Assembly: GCF_038096165.1 (NCBI RefSeq)
Contig: NZ_CP151076.1
Span: forward strand, 6,173,493 to 6,237,492
Direction: 5' to 3'
Origin: Pseudomonas sp. G.S.17
GTDB taxonomy: Bacteria > Pseudomonadota > Gammaproteobacteria > Pseudomonadales > Pseudomonadaceae
Length of the DNA stretch: 64,000 nucleotides
The notes under the pieces were generated by a model. It made no database searches, was not told the origin of the DNA, and worked only from the letters and a program-made list of their open reading frames with translations. Within the stretch, counting starts at the first letter, position 1. The number at the start of each line of letters is the position of its first letter. Position numbers and translations under genes: made by a program. Below are positions 8,642 to 17,297 of this stretch, piece by piece.

Positions 8642-9397
8642 TTAAGCAGGTGTGCTCTGTTCCCTTTCCAGAGCAACGGCGTCAGCGCCGGCGACCATGC
8701 GCATCGGCGAAGCTGGGTCGTTCGCTGCATGCCATACCGCTTGCGCGACGTCCTGGGCTTCAGTGACTACGGAAGATTGCCCAAACTCAGCAAATACCTT
8801 TTGTGCCAGATCAGCGTAAGCCTCTGGAATGCTGCCTTGCATTCGGGGTTGTGCATTTTTCCCAAAATCTGTCCCAGGAGCACGCCCCGGTAGTACCAGA
8901 TTCATCTGAACATTAAAGGGTGCAAGCTCAATCGAAAGGGACTCAGTGAACGCATTCACCGCAGCCTTACTTGCGGTGTAGACGCTGAGAAGCGGCAGTG
9001 ATTTTATCGTCACGCTCGACGTGACGTTGATGACAACCCCCGCTTTACGCTGGCGAAACTGAGGCAATACCGCCTGAATCATCGCCATTGTGCCAAAGGT
9101 ATTGGTTTCAAAAATGCCACGGATCGCCTGCATCGAGATACCTTCCAGGGCGCCAAGCAGACCGATTCCCGCGTTGTTGACCAGCACATCGACTGGTCCT
9201 GCGGCCTCTATGACCTGCTGGATACTGCTTGGGTTGGTGACGTCCAGCGCAAGCACACGCAGATGCTCAGATGCAGCAAAAAGCGCTTCGTCTGGCGTGC
9301 GCATCGTCGCGATGACCTTCCAGTTTCGTTCAAGAAAATACTGAGCGGTGGCCAGACCAAAGCCGGACGAGCATCCCGTAATTAGTACAGTTTTCAT
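8642..9397 (-). CDS. SDR family oxidoreductase
   Basis: A 251-residue classical SDR with TGCSSGFG at about residues 7-14, NNAGIGLLGAL near 86, NVTSS near 135 and the YTASK active-site motif. The ATG at 9397 is preferred over an upstream in-frame start because the family begins MKTVLITGCSSGFG. The 46-residue upstream extension would overlap the start of the divergent AraC gene. The substrate is unknown. The divergent AraC-type gene at 9497 is the probable regulator. Confidence 0.9.
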   Translation of the reverse strand: MKTVLITGCSSGFGLATAQYFLERNWKVIATMRTPDEALFAASEHLRVLALDVTNPSSIQQVIEAAGPVDVLVNNAGIGLLGALEGISMQAIRGIFETNTFGTMAMIQAVLPQFRQRKAGVVINVTSSVTIKSLPLLSVYTASKAAVNAFTESLSIELAPFNVQMNLVLPGRAPGTDFGKNAQPRMQGSIPEAYADLAQKVFAEFGQSSVVTEAQDVAQAVWHAANDPASPMRMVAGADAVALEREQSTPA

Positions 9398-9496
9398 GGG
9401 TAGTTCCATTGCGCGGTTGACAGGAGTGCAACGATAGGCTGTCTTATCCGGACTTAATATCACCAAAAGTCCGAAGATCTTTCGCAGGAGTCCGAT

Positions 9497-10402
9497 ATGT
9501 TTGATCCGCTCGCGGAGGTTGTCACCCTTCTGCAACCAGGCGCCTCGTTTTCCAAAATTGTCAGTGGCGTAGGGGCATGGCGTGTGCGCCGTTCGGTGAC
9601 CGGTCAGCCGTTTTACTGCGCAATTCTCGACGGAGGTTGCCGACTTTCAGTAGCAGGGCAGCCTGCGATAACCTTGCACGCTGGTGATTTCCTGCTTATT
9701 CCCGCCGCCTACGACTTCACAATGATGAGCCTTCAGCCGATGGCAGACGGGGACGCAGACACCCCTCCCGTCGAGGTACGGCCACGTGACTTTCGTGTTG
9801 GCACGCAAGACATCCCGGCCGATGTTCAATTGTTGGTAGGCCACTGCACGTTCGGCTCTCCGGATGCTGCGCTGCTAGTATCACTGTTACCCAAGGTGAT
9901 ACATGTTCGCGGTGAGCGCCGGTTGGCAACGCTCGTAGAACTCGTCACCGAGGAGGCGCGCGGACAGCGCCCAGCGCGTGATGTCATCCTTGCACACCTG
10001 CTGGAAGTGCTATTCATCGAAGCCCTGCGCTCCACGGCAACCGAAAATGCACCGGCCGGGCTTCTGCGCGGACTTGGCGATGAACGTCTGGCTGTAGCGA
10101 TACGCCAGATGCACGAACATCCGAACCAGCCATGGACGGTGGCGCAGCTGGCCAGGGAAGCTGCTCTTTCACGCTCCACCTTCTTCGAACGTTTCAAGCA
10201 AGCATTAGGTATGGCACCGATGGCGTATCTGCTTACGTGGCGAATGGCGCTGGCGAAAAATCTGCTGCATGGTCGAGACGGCAGTATTGCCGAGATTGCG
10301 CAGCAGATTGGTTATAGCTCCGTCAGTGCATTCAGTGTCGCGTTTACACGCTACACGGGACTTACGCCTGGACGCTATTCGCGGGACGAAGCCGCTGTAT
10401 AG
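9497..10402 (+). CDS. AraC-family regulator with N-terminal cupin domain
   Basis: A 301-residue regulator. The N-terminal half (about 10-190) is a cupin-type AraC-binding domain (SVAGQPAITLHAGDFLLIPAAYDF). The C-terminal half (about 205-300) contains two helix-turn-helix motifs (WTVAQLAREAALSRSTFFERF and IAEIAQQIGYSSVSAFSVAF), ending TGLTPGRYSRD. This architecture is common in Pseudomonas beside single SDR or aldo/keto reductase genes. It starts 99 bp from the divergent SDR and probably controls it. Confidence 0.9.
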   Translation: MFDPLAEVVTLLQPGASFSKIVSGVGAWRVRRSVTGQPFYCAILDGGCRLSVAGQPAITLHAGDFLLIPAAYDFTMMSLQPMADGDADTPPVEVRPRDFRVGTQDIPADVQLLVGHCTFGSPDAALLVSLLPKVIHVRGERRLATLVELVTEEARGQRPARDVILAHLLEVLFIEALRSTATENAPAGLLRGLGDERLAVAIRQMHEHPNQPWTVAQLAREAALSRSTFFERFKQALGMAPMAYLLTWRMALAKNLLHGRDGSIAEIAQQIGYSSVSAFSVAFTRYTGLTPGRYSRDEAAV

Positions 10403-10791
10403 GTGCATCAGTACAAACTCCCAACCCCGTCGATGTCCTGTTACAGATCGACAGAAAAGTGATCAATGCTGCGCAGCAGGTGATTTGTTGGGATGTGGTC
10501 TACAAGGTTGAACGAGTAAAACAGCCGATCCTGCCCACTCGATAACTGTCCCATCATGCTGCGTACTCTCCCGCTGGCCGATATGCAAATTTTGCCTCAG
10601 GCCAAGCAGGAGAGCTACTTTTTCAACAGAATCGACCCATTGCGGACGTTCGTCATACGCCAGAGGCCGATCTGATGCGTCTCTAATTCGAACACTTCCA
10701 ACATCGGTTATGCGCAGCTCCAGCTATTCCAATATTTTGGGAGGTGCTGTACCAGTGGAGCTACACGCGCCTGCCATGGCCAAATTCGGTG
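10403..10791. other. Intergenic stretch without a recognisable gene
   Basis: About 390 bp between two converging regulator genes. No open frame with a convincing start or codon pattern was seen. A segment near 10613-10640 (TTTTTCAACAGAATCGACCC) looks like a dispersed intergenic repeat of Pseudomonas genomes, and short fragments after 10680 could be gene debris, but I cannot name a source. Confidence 0.5.
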
Positions 10792-11589
10792 CTACTCAGC
10801 TCGTAGCGATCCTTCGGCCATCAGGTCCATGTACTGACCCGGGGTCATGGCGAACGTCCTCTTAAACAGGGAAATGAACGCGCTAACGTTTTGATAACCC
10901 AAGTCGAGTGCGACTGCGGAAACGGCCCTGCCGGCCGCCAGTAACTCGATTGCCCGCAACAGCCGGACGCGCTGGCGCCATTCTGTTAGGCTGAAACCTG
11001 TCTCGGCAACGAAGCGGCGCGTGAGCGTGCGCGGCGCGATGCCTGCCCACTGCGCCCATTCTTCCAGCTTCCTATCGTCGTCGGGTCGGTCTGACAATGC
11101 ATGCGCGATCTGTAGCAGGCGGCGGTCACGCGGCATTGGCAACCCCAAGTCCGTCTGCGGCAGCGTAGCGATCTCGTTCAGGATTACACTAACAAGCTGC
11201 GATTGAGCGGTGTCGAGTTCTGCGTCACCCCAAGTAGCAGCACGCGCTACCGACTCGCGTAGCAGCCCGGAAACGGACAAGATCGCCGGCGCCGACGGTA
11301 ATGCAGCGCACGCACTGGTTGCGACATGCACGCTCCAGCCCGCATACGTGCCGTACGAACGCATGCCATGCACAATGTCAGGTGGTACCCACACTGCATG
11401 AGTGGCTGGCACGACCCAGCGGCCGCGGCCGGCGTCAACCGCCAATAGCCCGCGCATCGCGCCGAATAGTTGGCCGCGCCGGTGGCGATGCGGAACGGTC
11501 AAGCGGATCTCGCCGTCTCGCCGTGCAGTTGCCAGCAACACAGGGCCCTGCTCGTCGTCGATGTATTTGTAGGGAATCGGTATAAGCAT
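10792..11589 (-). CDS. AraC-family regulator, NimR-like
   Basis: A 265-residue protein with an N-terminal cupin domain (VPHRHRRGQLFGAMRGLLAVDAG, ATHAVWVPPDIVHGMR) and a C-terminal AraC DNA-binding domain of about 100 residues (LEEWAQWAGIAPRTLTRRFVAETGFS, then AVSAVALDLGYQNVSAFISLFKRTF and MTPGQY). The layout resembles NimR of E. coli, which controls an adjacent efflux gene, but no efflux gene lies next to it here. The target is unknown. Confidence 0.87.
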   Translation of the reverse strand: MLIPIPYKYIDDEQGPVLLATARRDGEIRLTVPHRHRRGQLFGAMRGLLAVDAGRGRWVVPATHAVWVPPDIVHGMRSYGTYAGWSVHVATSACAALPSAPAILSVSGLLRESVARAATWGDAELDTAQSQLVSVILNEIATLPQTDLGLPMPRDRRLLQIAHALSDRPDDDRKLEEWAQWAGIAPRTLTRRFVAETGFSLTEWRQRVRLLRAIELLAAGRAVSAVALDLGYQNVSAFISLFKRTFAMTPGQYMDLMAEGSLRAE

Positions 11590-11689
11590 ATTGTGGCCTG
11601 AACGGGTTAAGCAATGGCGTTTATAACGTACCTGCGGTTCGTCCGCTGCAATAACATGAACTCCTCATCAACCAACAACAGGAGCTGTC

Positions 11690-11944
11690 ATGCGGGCAGA
11701 AGATTTTTTACCCGATCACGAAAATCGGATGCAGACCTCGGATGGCCAAGTGGTCCGCAAAGGAACGATAGGCGCCTTTCTAGCGAATGCCCGCATTTGG
11801 AGTGATGCAGGTACTGCGACGGTCGCGCGGGTGGACGTCGAGAACGATATCGTTGATTCCTTGCCTGCGCTGCGCTCTCTTGGTTTGTTTGATGTCTGCG
11901 CGGTCCGCGACGAGGCATTGCAGCGGTTGATTGACGAGCACTGA
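11690..11944 (+). CDS. Small conserved hypothetical protein
   Basis: An 84-residue open frame with a clear ribosome-binding site (AGGAGC, about 11678-11685). It reads FLPDHENRMQTSDGQVVRKGTIGAFLANARIW at the front and a C-terminal ALPALRSLGLFDVCAVRDEALQRLI. It has no signal peptide or membrane segment and is predicted cytoplasmic. The coherent amphipathic pattern suggests a real small protein, but I do not recognise the family. The IS1182 element begins 30 bp after its stop. Confidence 0.6.
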   Translation: MRAEDFLPDHENRMQTSDGQVVRKGTIGAFLANARIWSDAGTATVARVDVENDIVDSLPALRSLGLFDVCAVRDEALQRLIDEH

Positions 11945-11974
11945 GTGAGCGCGGACCAAGGGCCGGTAACGGCC

Positions 11975-13630
11975 GAGAGTGTGTAAAAACGCCTTTGCAA
12001 ACCCTTGCTATGATTTCTGAGGAATTTATCGCAGGGATCGCCCATGAAGCGCTTCATCCAAGGTGAACATCGGGGCCAAAGCACCTTACTGCCCGAAAGC
12101 CTCGACGATTACGTCAGCGATACCAATCCGGTACGCGTAGTCGACGTCTTCGTCGACGAACTCGACCTGGTCTCCTTGGGTTTTGATGGCGCTATTCCAG
12201 CTGACACAGGCCGGCCTGCTTACCATCCCGCGATCCTGCTGAAGATCTATATCTACGGCTATCTCAATCGCATTCAATCGAGCCGGCGTCTTGAACGAGA
12301 GGCGCAGCGCAACGTTGAGCTGATGTGGCTGACCGGGCGTTTGATGCCTGATTTCAAGACCATCGCCAACTTCCGAAAAGACAACAGCAAGGCCATCCGA
12401 GGCGTCTGCCGCCAGTTCGTTGTGCTGTGTCAGCAGTTGGGACTGTTCGGAGACAATCTGGTCGCTATCGACGGCAGCAAGTTCAAGGCCGTCAACAACC
12501 GCGACCGCAATTTCACCAGTGCCAAACTGAAGCGGCGGATGGAGGAAATTGAATCGAGCATCAACCGTTACCTGGTGGCACTCGATGCCGCCGATCGGCA
12601 AGAGCCCACATGCTCTGAGCCCAAAGCCGTGCGGCTGGAAGAGAAAATCGCCAAGCTGAAGACACAAATGAAGGAGCTTCGGGCGATTGAAATCCAGCTC
12701 AACGAATCGCCGGATAAACAGGTTTCACTGACCGATCCAGACGCCCGCTCTATGAAGACGCGTGGCACGGGAATCGTTGGCTATAACGTGCAGACAGCGG
12801 TCGATACCCAGCACCACTTGATCGTGGCTCATGAGGTTACCAACGTCGGTTCAGACCGCGCTCAACTCAGCTCGATGGCCAAGCAGGCCCGCGAGGCAAT
12901 GGCGTCAGAAACGCTTTCGGTAGTGGCTGACCGAGGCTACTTCAAAGGCGAAGAAATCTTGGCCTGTCACGACGCAAACATCACCACCTACGTGCCGAAG
13001 CCGATGACTTCAAGCGCCAAAGCTGATGGCCGATTCAACAAAGATGCCTTCGTGTATGACGCGACGAAAAACGAATACACCTGCCCGGCGGGAGAGGCAT
13101 TGATCTGGCGATTCTCCAGCGTTGAGAAAGGCATGTATATGCACTGCTACTGGAGTTCAAAGTGCCAGAGTTGCACGCTGAAAACCCAGTGCACGCCAAG
13201 CACAAATCGTCGAGTAAGGCGTTGGGAACATGAAGCTGTGCTGGAGGAAATGCAGCGTCGGTTGAACCAAGCACCAGAGATGATGAAGGTTCGAAAACGG
13301 ACTGTTGAGCATCCCTTCGGGACGCTCAAGCAATGGATGGGGGCAACGCACTTCCTGACTCGAAAACTGAACGGGGTGAGTGCGGAGATGAGTTTGAATG
13401 TGCTCGCCTATAACTTGAAGCGGGTTATAAAAATCATCGGTACAGAAGGCCTGCTGAAGGCGATGGCGGCGTAAAAGCCGCAGCTTTTACTGTCCAAGAG
13501 GTGCCAAAGCGCTTCATAAACGCTCTGACGCGCTATCGGCGCTGATCTTGGCAAATGTTCGGGAAATCGCCTCGCCCAGGAGCGCTGGGCTTAGGCATCC
13601 AACATACGGAAAGTGTTTTTACACACTCTG
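11975..13630 (+). mobile_element. IS1182-family insertion sequence, complete
   Basis: The element is bounded by inverted repeats: AGAGTGTGTAAAAAC at 11976-11990 and its exact complement at 13615-13629. It is flanked by the 4-bp duplication GGCC (11971-11974 and 13631-13634). Removing the element and one GGCC leaves an imperfect tandem palindromic target, GGTAACGGCCAATAACGGCC. It encodes one full-length transposase on the plus strand and looks capable of movement. Confidence 0.88.
12044..13474 (+). CDS. IS1182-family transposase
   Basis: A 476-residue DDE transposase. The N-terminus MKRFIQGEHRGQSTLLPESLDDYV and GRPAYHPAILLKIYIYGYLNRIQSSRRLE are typical of IS1182. The DDE domain includes AIDGSKFKAVNNRDRNF, VVADRGYFKGEEI and VRKRTVEHPFGTLKQWMG; a cysteine cluster (CYWSSKCQSCTLKTQC) precedes the last block. 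It is uninterrupted. It is homologous to, but clearly diverged from, the copy at 20539-21975. Confidence 0.95.
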   Translation: MKRFIQGEHRGQSTLLPESLDDYVSDTNPVRVVDVFVDELDLVSLGFDGAIPADTGRPAYHPAILLKIYIYGYLNRIQSSRRLEREAQRNVELMWLTGRLMPDFKTIANFRKDNSKAIRGVCRQFVVLCQQLGLFGDNLVAIDGSKFKAVNNRDRNFTSAKLKRRMEEIESSINRYLVALDAADRQEPTCSEPKAVRLEEKIAKLKTQMKELRAIEIQLNESPDKQVSLTDPDARSMKTRGTGIVGYNVQTAVDTQHHLIVAHEVTNVGSDRAQLSSMAKQAREAMASETLSVVADRGYFKGEEILACHDANITTYVPKPMTSSAKADGRFNKDAFVYDATKNEYTCPAGEALIWRFSSVEKGMYMHCYWSSKCQSCTLKTQCTPSTNRRVRRWEHEAVLEEMQRRLNQAPEMMKVRKRTVEHPFGTLKQWMGATHFLTRKLNGVSAEMSLNVLAYNLKRVIKIIGTEGLLKAMAA

Positions 13631-13735
13631 GGCCAATAACGGCCGCTCGATTCATGTTCGCTTCTTAAAAATGGTGGTGCATGTTTTCTTCATCACCCGA
13701 CCGCGCTAAAGCTATCTGCAATCTAGGGTAGAGAA

Positions 13736-14632
13736 ATGATCGAAACTCGACTGTTACGTCAGTTCGTTGTCGTTGCTGAAGAGCTGCATTTCAGCCGTGC
13801 CGCAGAACGGCTGCATATGGCGCAGCCACCGCTCAGCCAGGCGATCAGACGGTTGGAGGAGCAAATCGGCTATCCCTTGTTCGTTCGCGACAAGCGAACC
13901 GTGGAGCTCACCAGCGCAGGGTTGGCCCTTCTGGGAAAAGCTCATGAACTGCTCGGCGCGCTAGACGAAAGCGTCGCGTACACGCGGCGAGTCGCCCAAG
14001 GCATAGAAGGGCATTTGGTGGTTGCCATGATCAGCCTCAGCCACTATCCAGGCTTTTGGCGCGCCCTGAGCGCATTCAGAACGCAGATACCTGCTGTCGA
14101 GCTGAGTTTCATCGAGGCCACTACCAAAGAGCAGGTCGAGCTTCTCGAGAGCGGCGAGGCCGATGTTGGCATGATGCGTTGCCCCGGAACGACAACCCCC
14201 TCGCTGACCATCGAACGGCTGCTGCTGGACCCTATTCAGGTTGTCTTGCCTGCAGCTCACCCTCTGGCGGCGAACACTGCTGTAAGGCTTGAGGACATGT
14301 CTAACGAATCGTTCGTCATGTCGGCTCGTGCCCTGGGGCAGGGCTTTCATGACCAGTTACTCGCTCTATGCAAAGGTGCAGGTTTTTCGCCAAGGATCGT
14401 CCAGCAGGCCAGGCAAATCCAGACGGTGTTGGGGCTGGTAGCGGCTGGCTATGGGGTGGCGCTGGTACCGGCCTCATTCGAGCGCTTAGGGTTACAGGAC
14501 GTCGTATTCCGGCCATTGCAGCACAGTGCCTTAGAAGAGCTGACCTCGGTCGCGCTGAATGTTGCCAGCAACAATTCGGTCGTCTCGCCGCTGCGAGACG
14601 TGTTTATCGAGACGCTAAGGCGCCACGTCTGA
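13736..14632 (+). CDS. LysR-family transcriptional regulator
   Basis: A 298-residue LysR regulator with the BenM/CatM/CbbR-like opening MIETRLLRQFVVVAEELHFSRAAERLHMAQPPLSQAIRRLEE (helix-turn-helix about 18-50). The effector-binding domain covers about 90-290. It starts 105 bp after the IS1182 element and is followed on the same strand by an aldo/keto reductase. Co-regulation of that gene is plausible but unproven. Confidence 0.92.
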   Translation: MIETRLLRQFVVVAEELHFSRAAERLHMAQPPLSQAIRRLEEQIGYPLFVRDKRTVELTSAGLALLGKAHELLGALDESVAYTRRVAQGIEGHLVVAMISLSHYPGFWRALSAFRTQIPAVELSFIEATTKEQVELLESGEADVGMMRCPGTTTPSLTIERLLLDPIQVVLPAAHPLAANTAVRLEDMSNESFVMSARALGQGFHDQLLALCKGAGFSPRIVQQARQIQTVLGLVAAGYGVALVPASFERLGLQDVVFRPLQHSALEELTSVALNVASNNSVVSPLRDVFIETLRRHV

Positions 14633-14727
14633 TACTCCAATCGTCTCACACGCCAACATAAACAATATTTCACGGCGCGCCTTGTAAACCAGAGCATGCA
14701 CCTGTCTTTTCCAACCGGAGATCGGTC

Positions 14728-15717
14728 ATGCAATATCGCTCATTAGGCAGTTCATCCCTGCAGCTTTCGGTTCTGTCATTTGGCAGCTGGATTACCTTCG
14801 GTACACGCCTCGACCAACGTGGCGCCAATGAATGCCTCGCTTGCGCCTTCGATCATGGCATCAACTTCTTCGATAGCGCCGAGGTTTACCTTGGCGGTGA
14901 AGCAGAGCGCATGCTCGGACGCGGGATCAAGGAGCTTGGCTGGTCGCGAGACAGTTACTGCGTTTCCAGCAAGGTACTGTTCGGTACCGGTGACAATCAC
15001 TCTGCCACGAATCCCTCTCGGCTAACGCAGCAGGGCTTGAGCCGCAAGCACATTACCGAAGCTTGTCACCAAGCACTGCAACGCTTTGGCGTCGACTATC
15101 TCGATTTCTACCTGTGCCACCGGCCAGAGCCAGGTATGTCCATCGCGGAAATTGCCTGGACCATGAACACACTAACCCAGCAAGGCAAGGTGTTGTACTG
15201 GGGCACATCGGAGTGGCCCGCGGAGGACATTTTGAGGCTTATAGAGTTTTGTCAGCAAAACCGCCTCATTCCCCCACAACTGGAGCAGCCGCAATACAAC
15301 CTGTTCCATCGAGAGCGTGTCGAGCGCGAATACCAGCCACTCATTCATGAGCATGGGCTCGGTTTGACTACCTGGTCTCCGCTAGCATCCGGCGTTTTGG
15401 CGGGGCGTTACGACGAGGGAAATGGGGTGGACAGCCGGCTGGCGACCGAGGGGTTTTCCTGGCTTGAGGATTTTGTTTTCGAGAACAAGCGCGACGAGCG
15501 AATCGAGGCCGCTAAACAGCTTAAGACGATAGCCGATGAACTGGGAGCAACACGCGCTCAGTTAGCGTTGGCCTGGGTGCTCAAAAATGAAGCTGTAACG
15601 TCGGTTTTGATTGGCGCCTCTAGCAAGGCGCAGTTGCAGGAAAATCTGGGAGCGGTTGAGGTTTTACCGAGGCTTGAAAACGCAGTGCTTCGCAAGATGG
15701 ATAAGATCTTCCGGTAA
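14728..15717 (+). CDS. Aldo/keto reductase
   Basis: A 329-residue aldo/keto reductase of the Kv-beta/YghZ-like branch. The catalytic tetrad is visible: Asp and Tyr in NFFDSAEVY (about 49-57), Lys in CVSSKV (about 85) and His in FYLCHRPEP (about 128). The C-terminal cofactor segment VTSVLIGASSKAQLQENLGAVEVL is intact. It should reduce aldehydes or ketones with NADPH. The start has a good ribosome-binding site (GGAGA) about 8 bp upstream. The LysR gene at 13736 is its only close neighbour. Confidence 0.92.
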   Translation: MQYRSLGSSSLQLSVLSFGSWITFGTRLDQRGANECLACAFDHGINFFDSAEVYLGGEAERMLGRGIKELGWSRDSYCVSSKVLFGTGDNHSATNPSRLTQQGLSRKHITEACHQALQRFGVDYLDFYLCHRPEPGMSIAEIAWTMNTLTQQGKVLYWGTSEWPAEDILRLIEFCQQNRLIPPQLEQPQYNLFHRERVEREYQPLIHEHGLGLTTWSPLASGVLAGRYDEGNGVDSRLATEGFSWLEDFVFENKRDERIEAAKQLKTIADELGATRAQLALAWVLKNEAVTSVLIGASSKAQLQENLGAVEVLPRLENAVLRKMDKIFR

Positions 15718-15998
15718 GTGTAATTAATCGGGTGAGCGCCTAGCTAGTCTCCTGCTGGAGGCTTGCTAGACGGAAACTGGCCAGTACTCCCGATGACAAT
15801 GGGCGGCCGCTTCTGGCCGATAGCAGCCTCCAACACTCTGCTGAGCTGATTTAACCCCTACGAATGGTCGACGCAGTAGCAAGAAACTTTTAGCCCTGCG
15901 TTGCCCGTGAAAGGGTGACGGTTAGATCCCGGACGACAAACCAACGACAGCAGGTCAACAGAATGGGCGCTCCCGATCAGCCCATTCCGAGACCTCCC

Positions 15999-17297
15999 AT
16001 GTCCTCAAACCGAACAGCCGTACCCGCCTCGACGCTGGTATTCCCACTAGCATTGGTCGTGGCATTTGCGCTGGCGTTGTCCATTCCCGCCTGCAGCGCG
16101 GCGCCTTCGATTGTTTCCCCCACAACCACATCCGGGCTCGCGCCAGTGGCAACTGCCCACACCTTCGCTCAGGTGCGAAAAGGCAACGTAATCAGCACGC
16201 TGTTGGTTACCGAGCGCTCTGATGCCAGCGTAACGGCCATTGATTTGAGCGAACTCGCCGGGTTGCACAGCGCCGATGTCTTCGACGTCATCGACCGTTT
16301 CAGTGCTGCGCAACTCGATGCGCTGGCAGGGGAGAAGTCCCGCACGCAGACGCACCCGCTGGCACGACTGCTCGGCGTCGGGCCAAGGGGCGTGGCGCAT
16401 ATTGCAGCGGGCACCAATTACCCAGAACACGGCAAGGAAGTGGGCGTCGACGAAGCGTTCCTGTTCCCCAAGATTTCGTCGGCCCGCGGCCCTCGCTCGA
16501 CACTGATCGCGGCACCGGGCGCTTTGATGGATTACGAGGTTGAAGTGTGTGCACGGTTCGACCGCGAGCTGAGGTCGGTCGCCGATTTCGATGAAGCCCG
16601 CAAGGGATTCTTTCTTTGCGGGGACTTCAGCGACCGGGCAACGCTGGTCAGGAACATCAACTTGAAAGACGTCACCTCCGGCGACGGCTTCCCTGACGCT
16701 AAAAGCGGCAGCGACCGCTTTCCTGTCGGTCCTTTCCTGGTGGTTCCCAAAGACTGGAAAGCCTTTCTGGCCGGGGTGGTCATAGAAACCCATGTCGACG
16801 GCGAGCGGCGTCAGCACGCGAACGCGGGTGACATGATCAAGGACCTGCGCACGATCGTTCAGGAAACGCTCGCTCAGGCGAAGACGCGCACCTGGTCGTA
16901 CCAGGGCGGGCGGATCCCCATGGTCGATCGGCCGGCCATCGCGACCGGCAGCGCTGTGCTTACCGGCACGGGCGAGGGCGTGGTGTTCAAGGAACCGGGG
17001 CCCGAGGTCATCAACGCGCTGATGAGCGCCGCCGATCGGGATCAACAACGAGACGTGATCGAAAAATACCTGGCGAGCGAGGTAAGCAAGGGCGTTTACC
17101 TGCGCCCTGGAAACGCCGTGCGGTATTCCAGCAACTACCTGGGCTGGATCCACACCAACGTGATCTCGGCCACACCTTCTGCGGCAACCCATCCGGCACG
17201 TCCCGGCGACATTCCAACGACATCCGTGGCTCAGAGTTCTTCCTGCATGCGGCCCTTGGCCTTTCCTCAATCGACTCCCTGTCAGGAACTGCAATGA
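15999..17297 (+). CDS. Fumarylacetoacetate hydrolase-family protein, exported or lipid-anchored
   Basis: A protein of about 432 residues. A hydrophobic stretch after the chosen start (PLALVVAFALALSIPAC) looks like a signal peptide, possibly a lipoprotein signal with Cys as the modified residue. The FAH-fold domain follows, with AAGTNYPEHGKEVG and the metal-ligand pattern MDYEVEVCARFD, then GDFSDR and NAGDMIKDLRTIVQ. FAH proteins are normally cytoplasmic hydrolases or decarboxylases, so export is unusual. An earlier in-frame ATG at 15963 is possible. The last 45 residues (Ser/Pro/Thr-rich) look unlike the family and may reflect a terminal frameshift. The stop overlaps the MipA start as ATGA. 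Confidence 0.75.
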   Translation: MSSNRTAVPASTLVFPLALVVAFALALSIPACSAAPSIVSPTTTSGLAPVATAHTFAQVRKGNVISTLLVTERSDASVTAIDLSELAGLHSADVFDVIDRFSAAQLDALAGEKSRTQTHPLARLLGVGPRGVAHIAAGTNYPEHGKEVGVDEAFLFPKISSARGPRSTLIAAPGALMDYEVEVCARFDRELRSVADFDEARKGFFLCGDFSDRATLVRNINLKDVTSGDGFPDAKSGSDRFPVGPFLVVPKDWKAFLAGVVIETHVDGERRQHANAGDMIKDLRTIVQETLAQAKTRTWSYQGGRIPMVDRPAIATGSAVLTGTGEGVVFKEPGPEVINALMSAADRDQQRDVIEKYLASEVSKGVYLRPGNAVRYSSNYLGWIHTNVISATPSAATHPARPGDIPTTSVAQSSSCMRPLAFPQSTPCQELQ

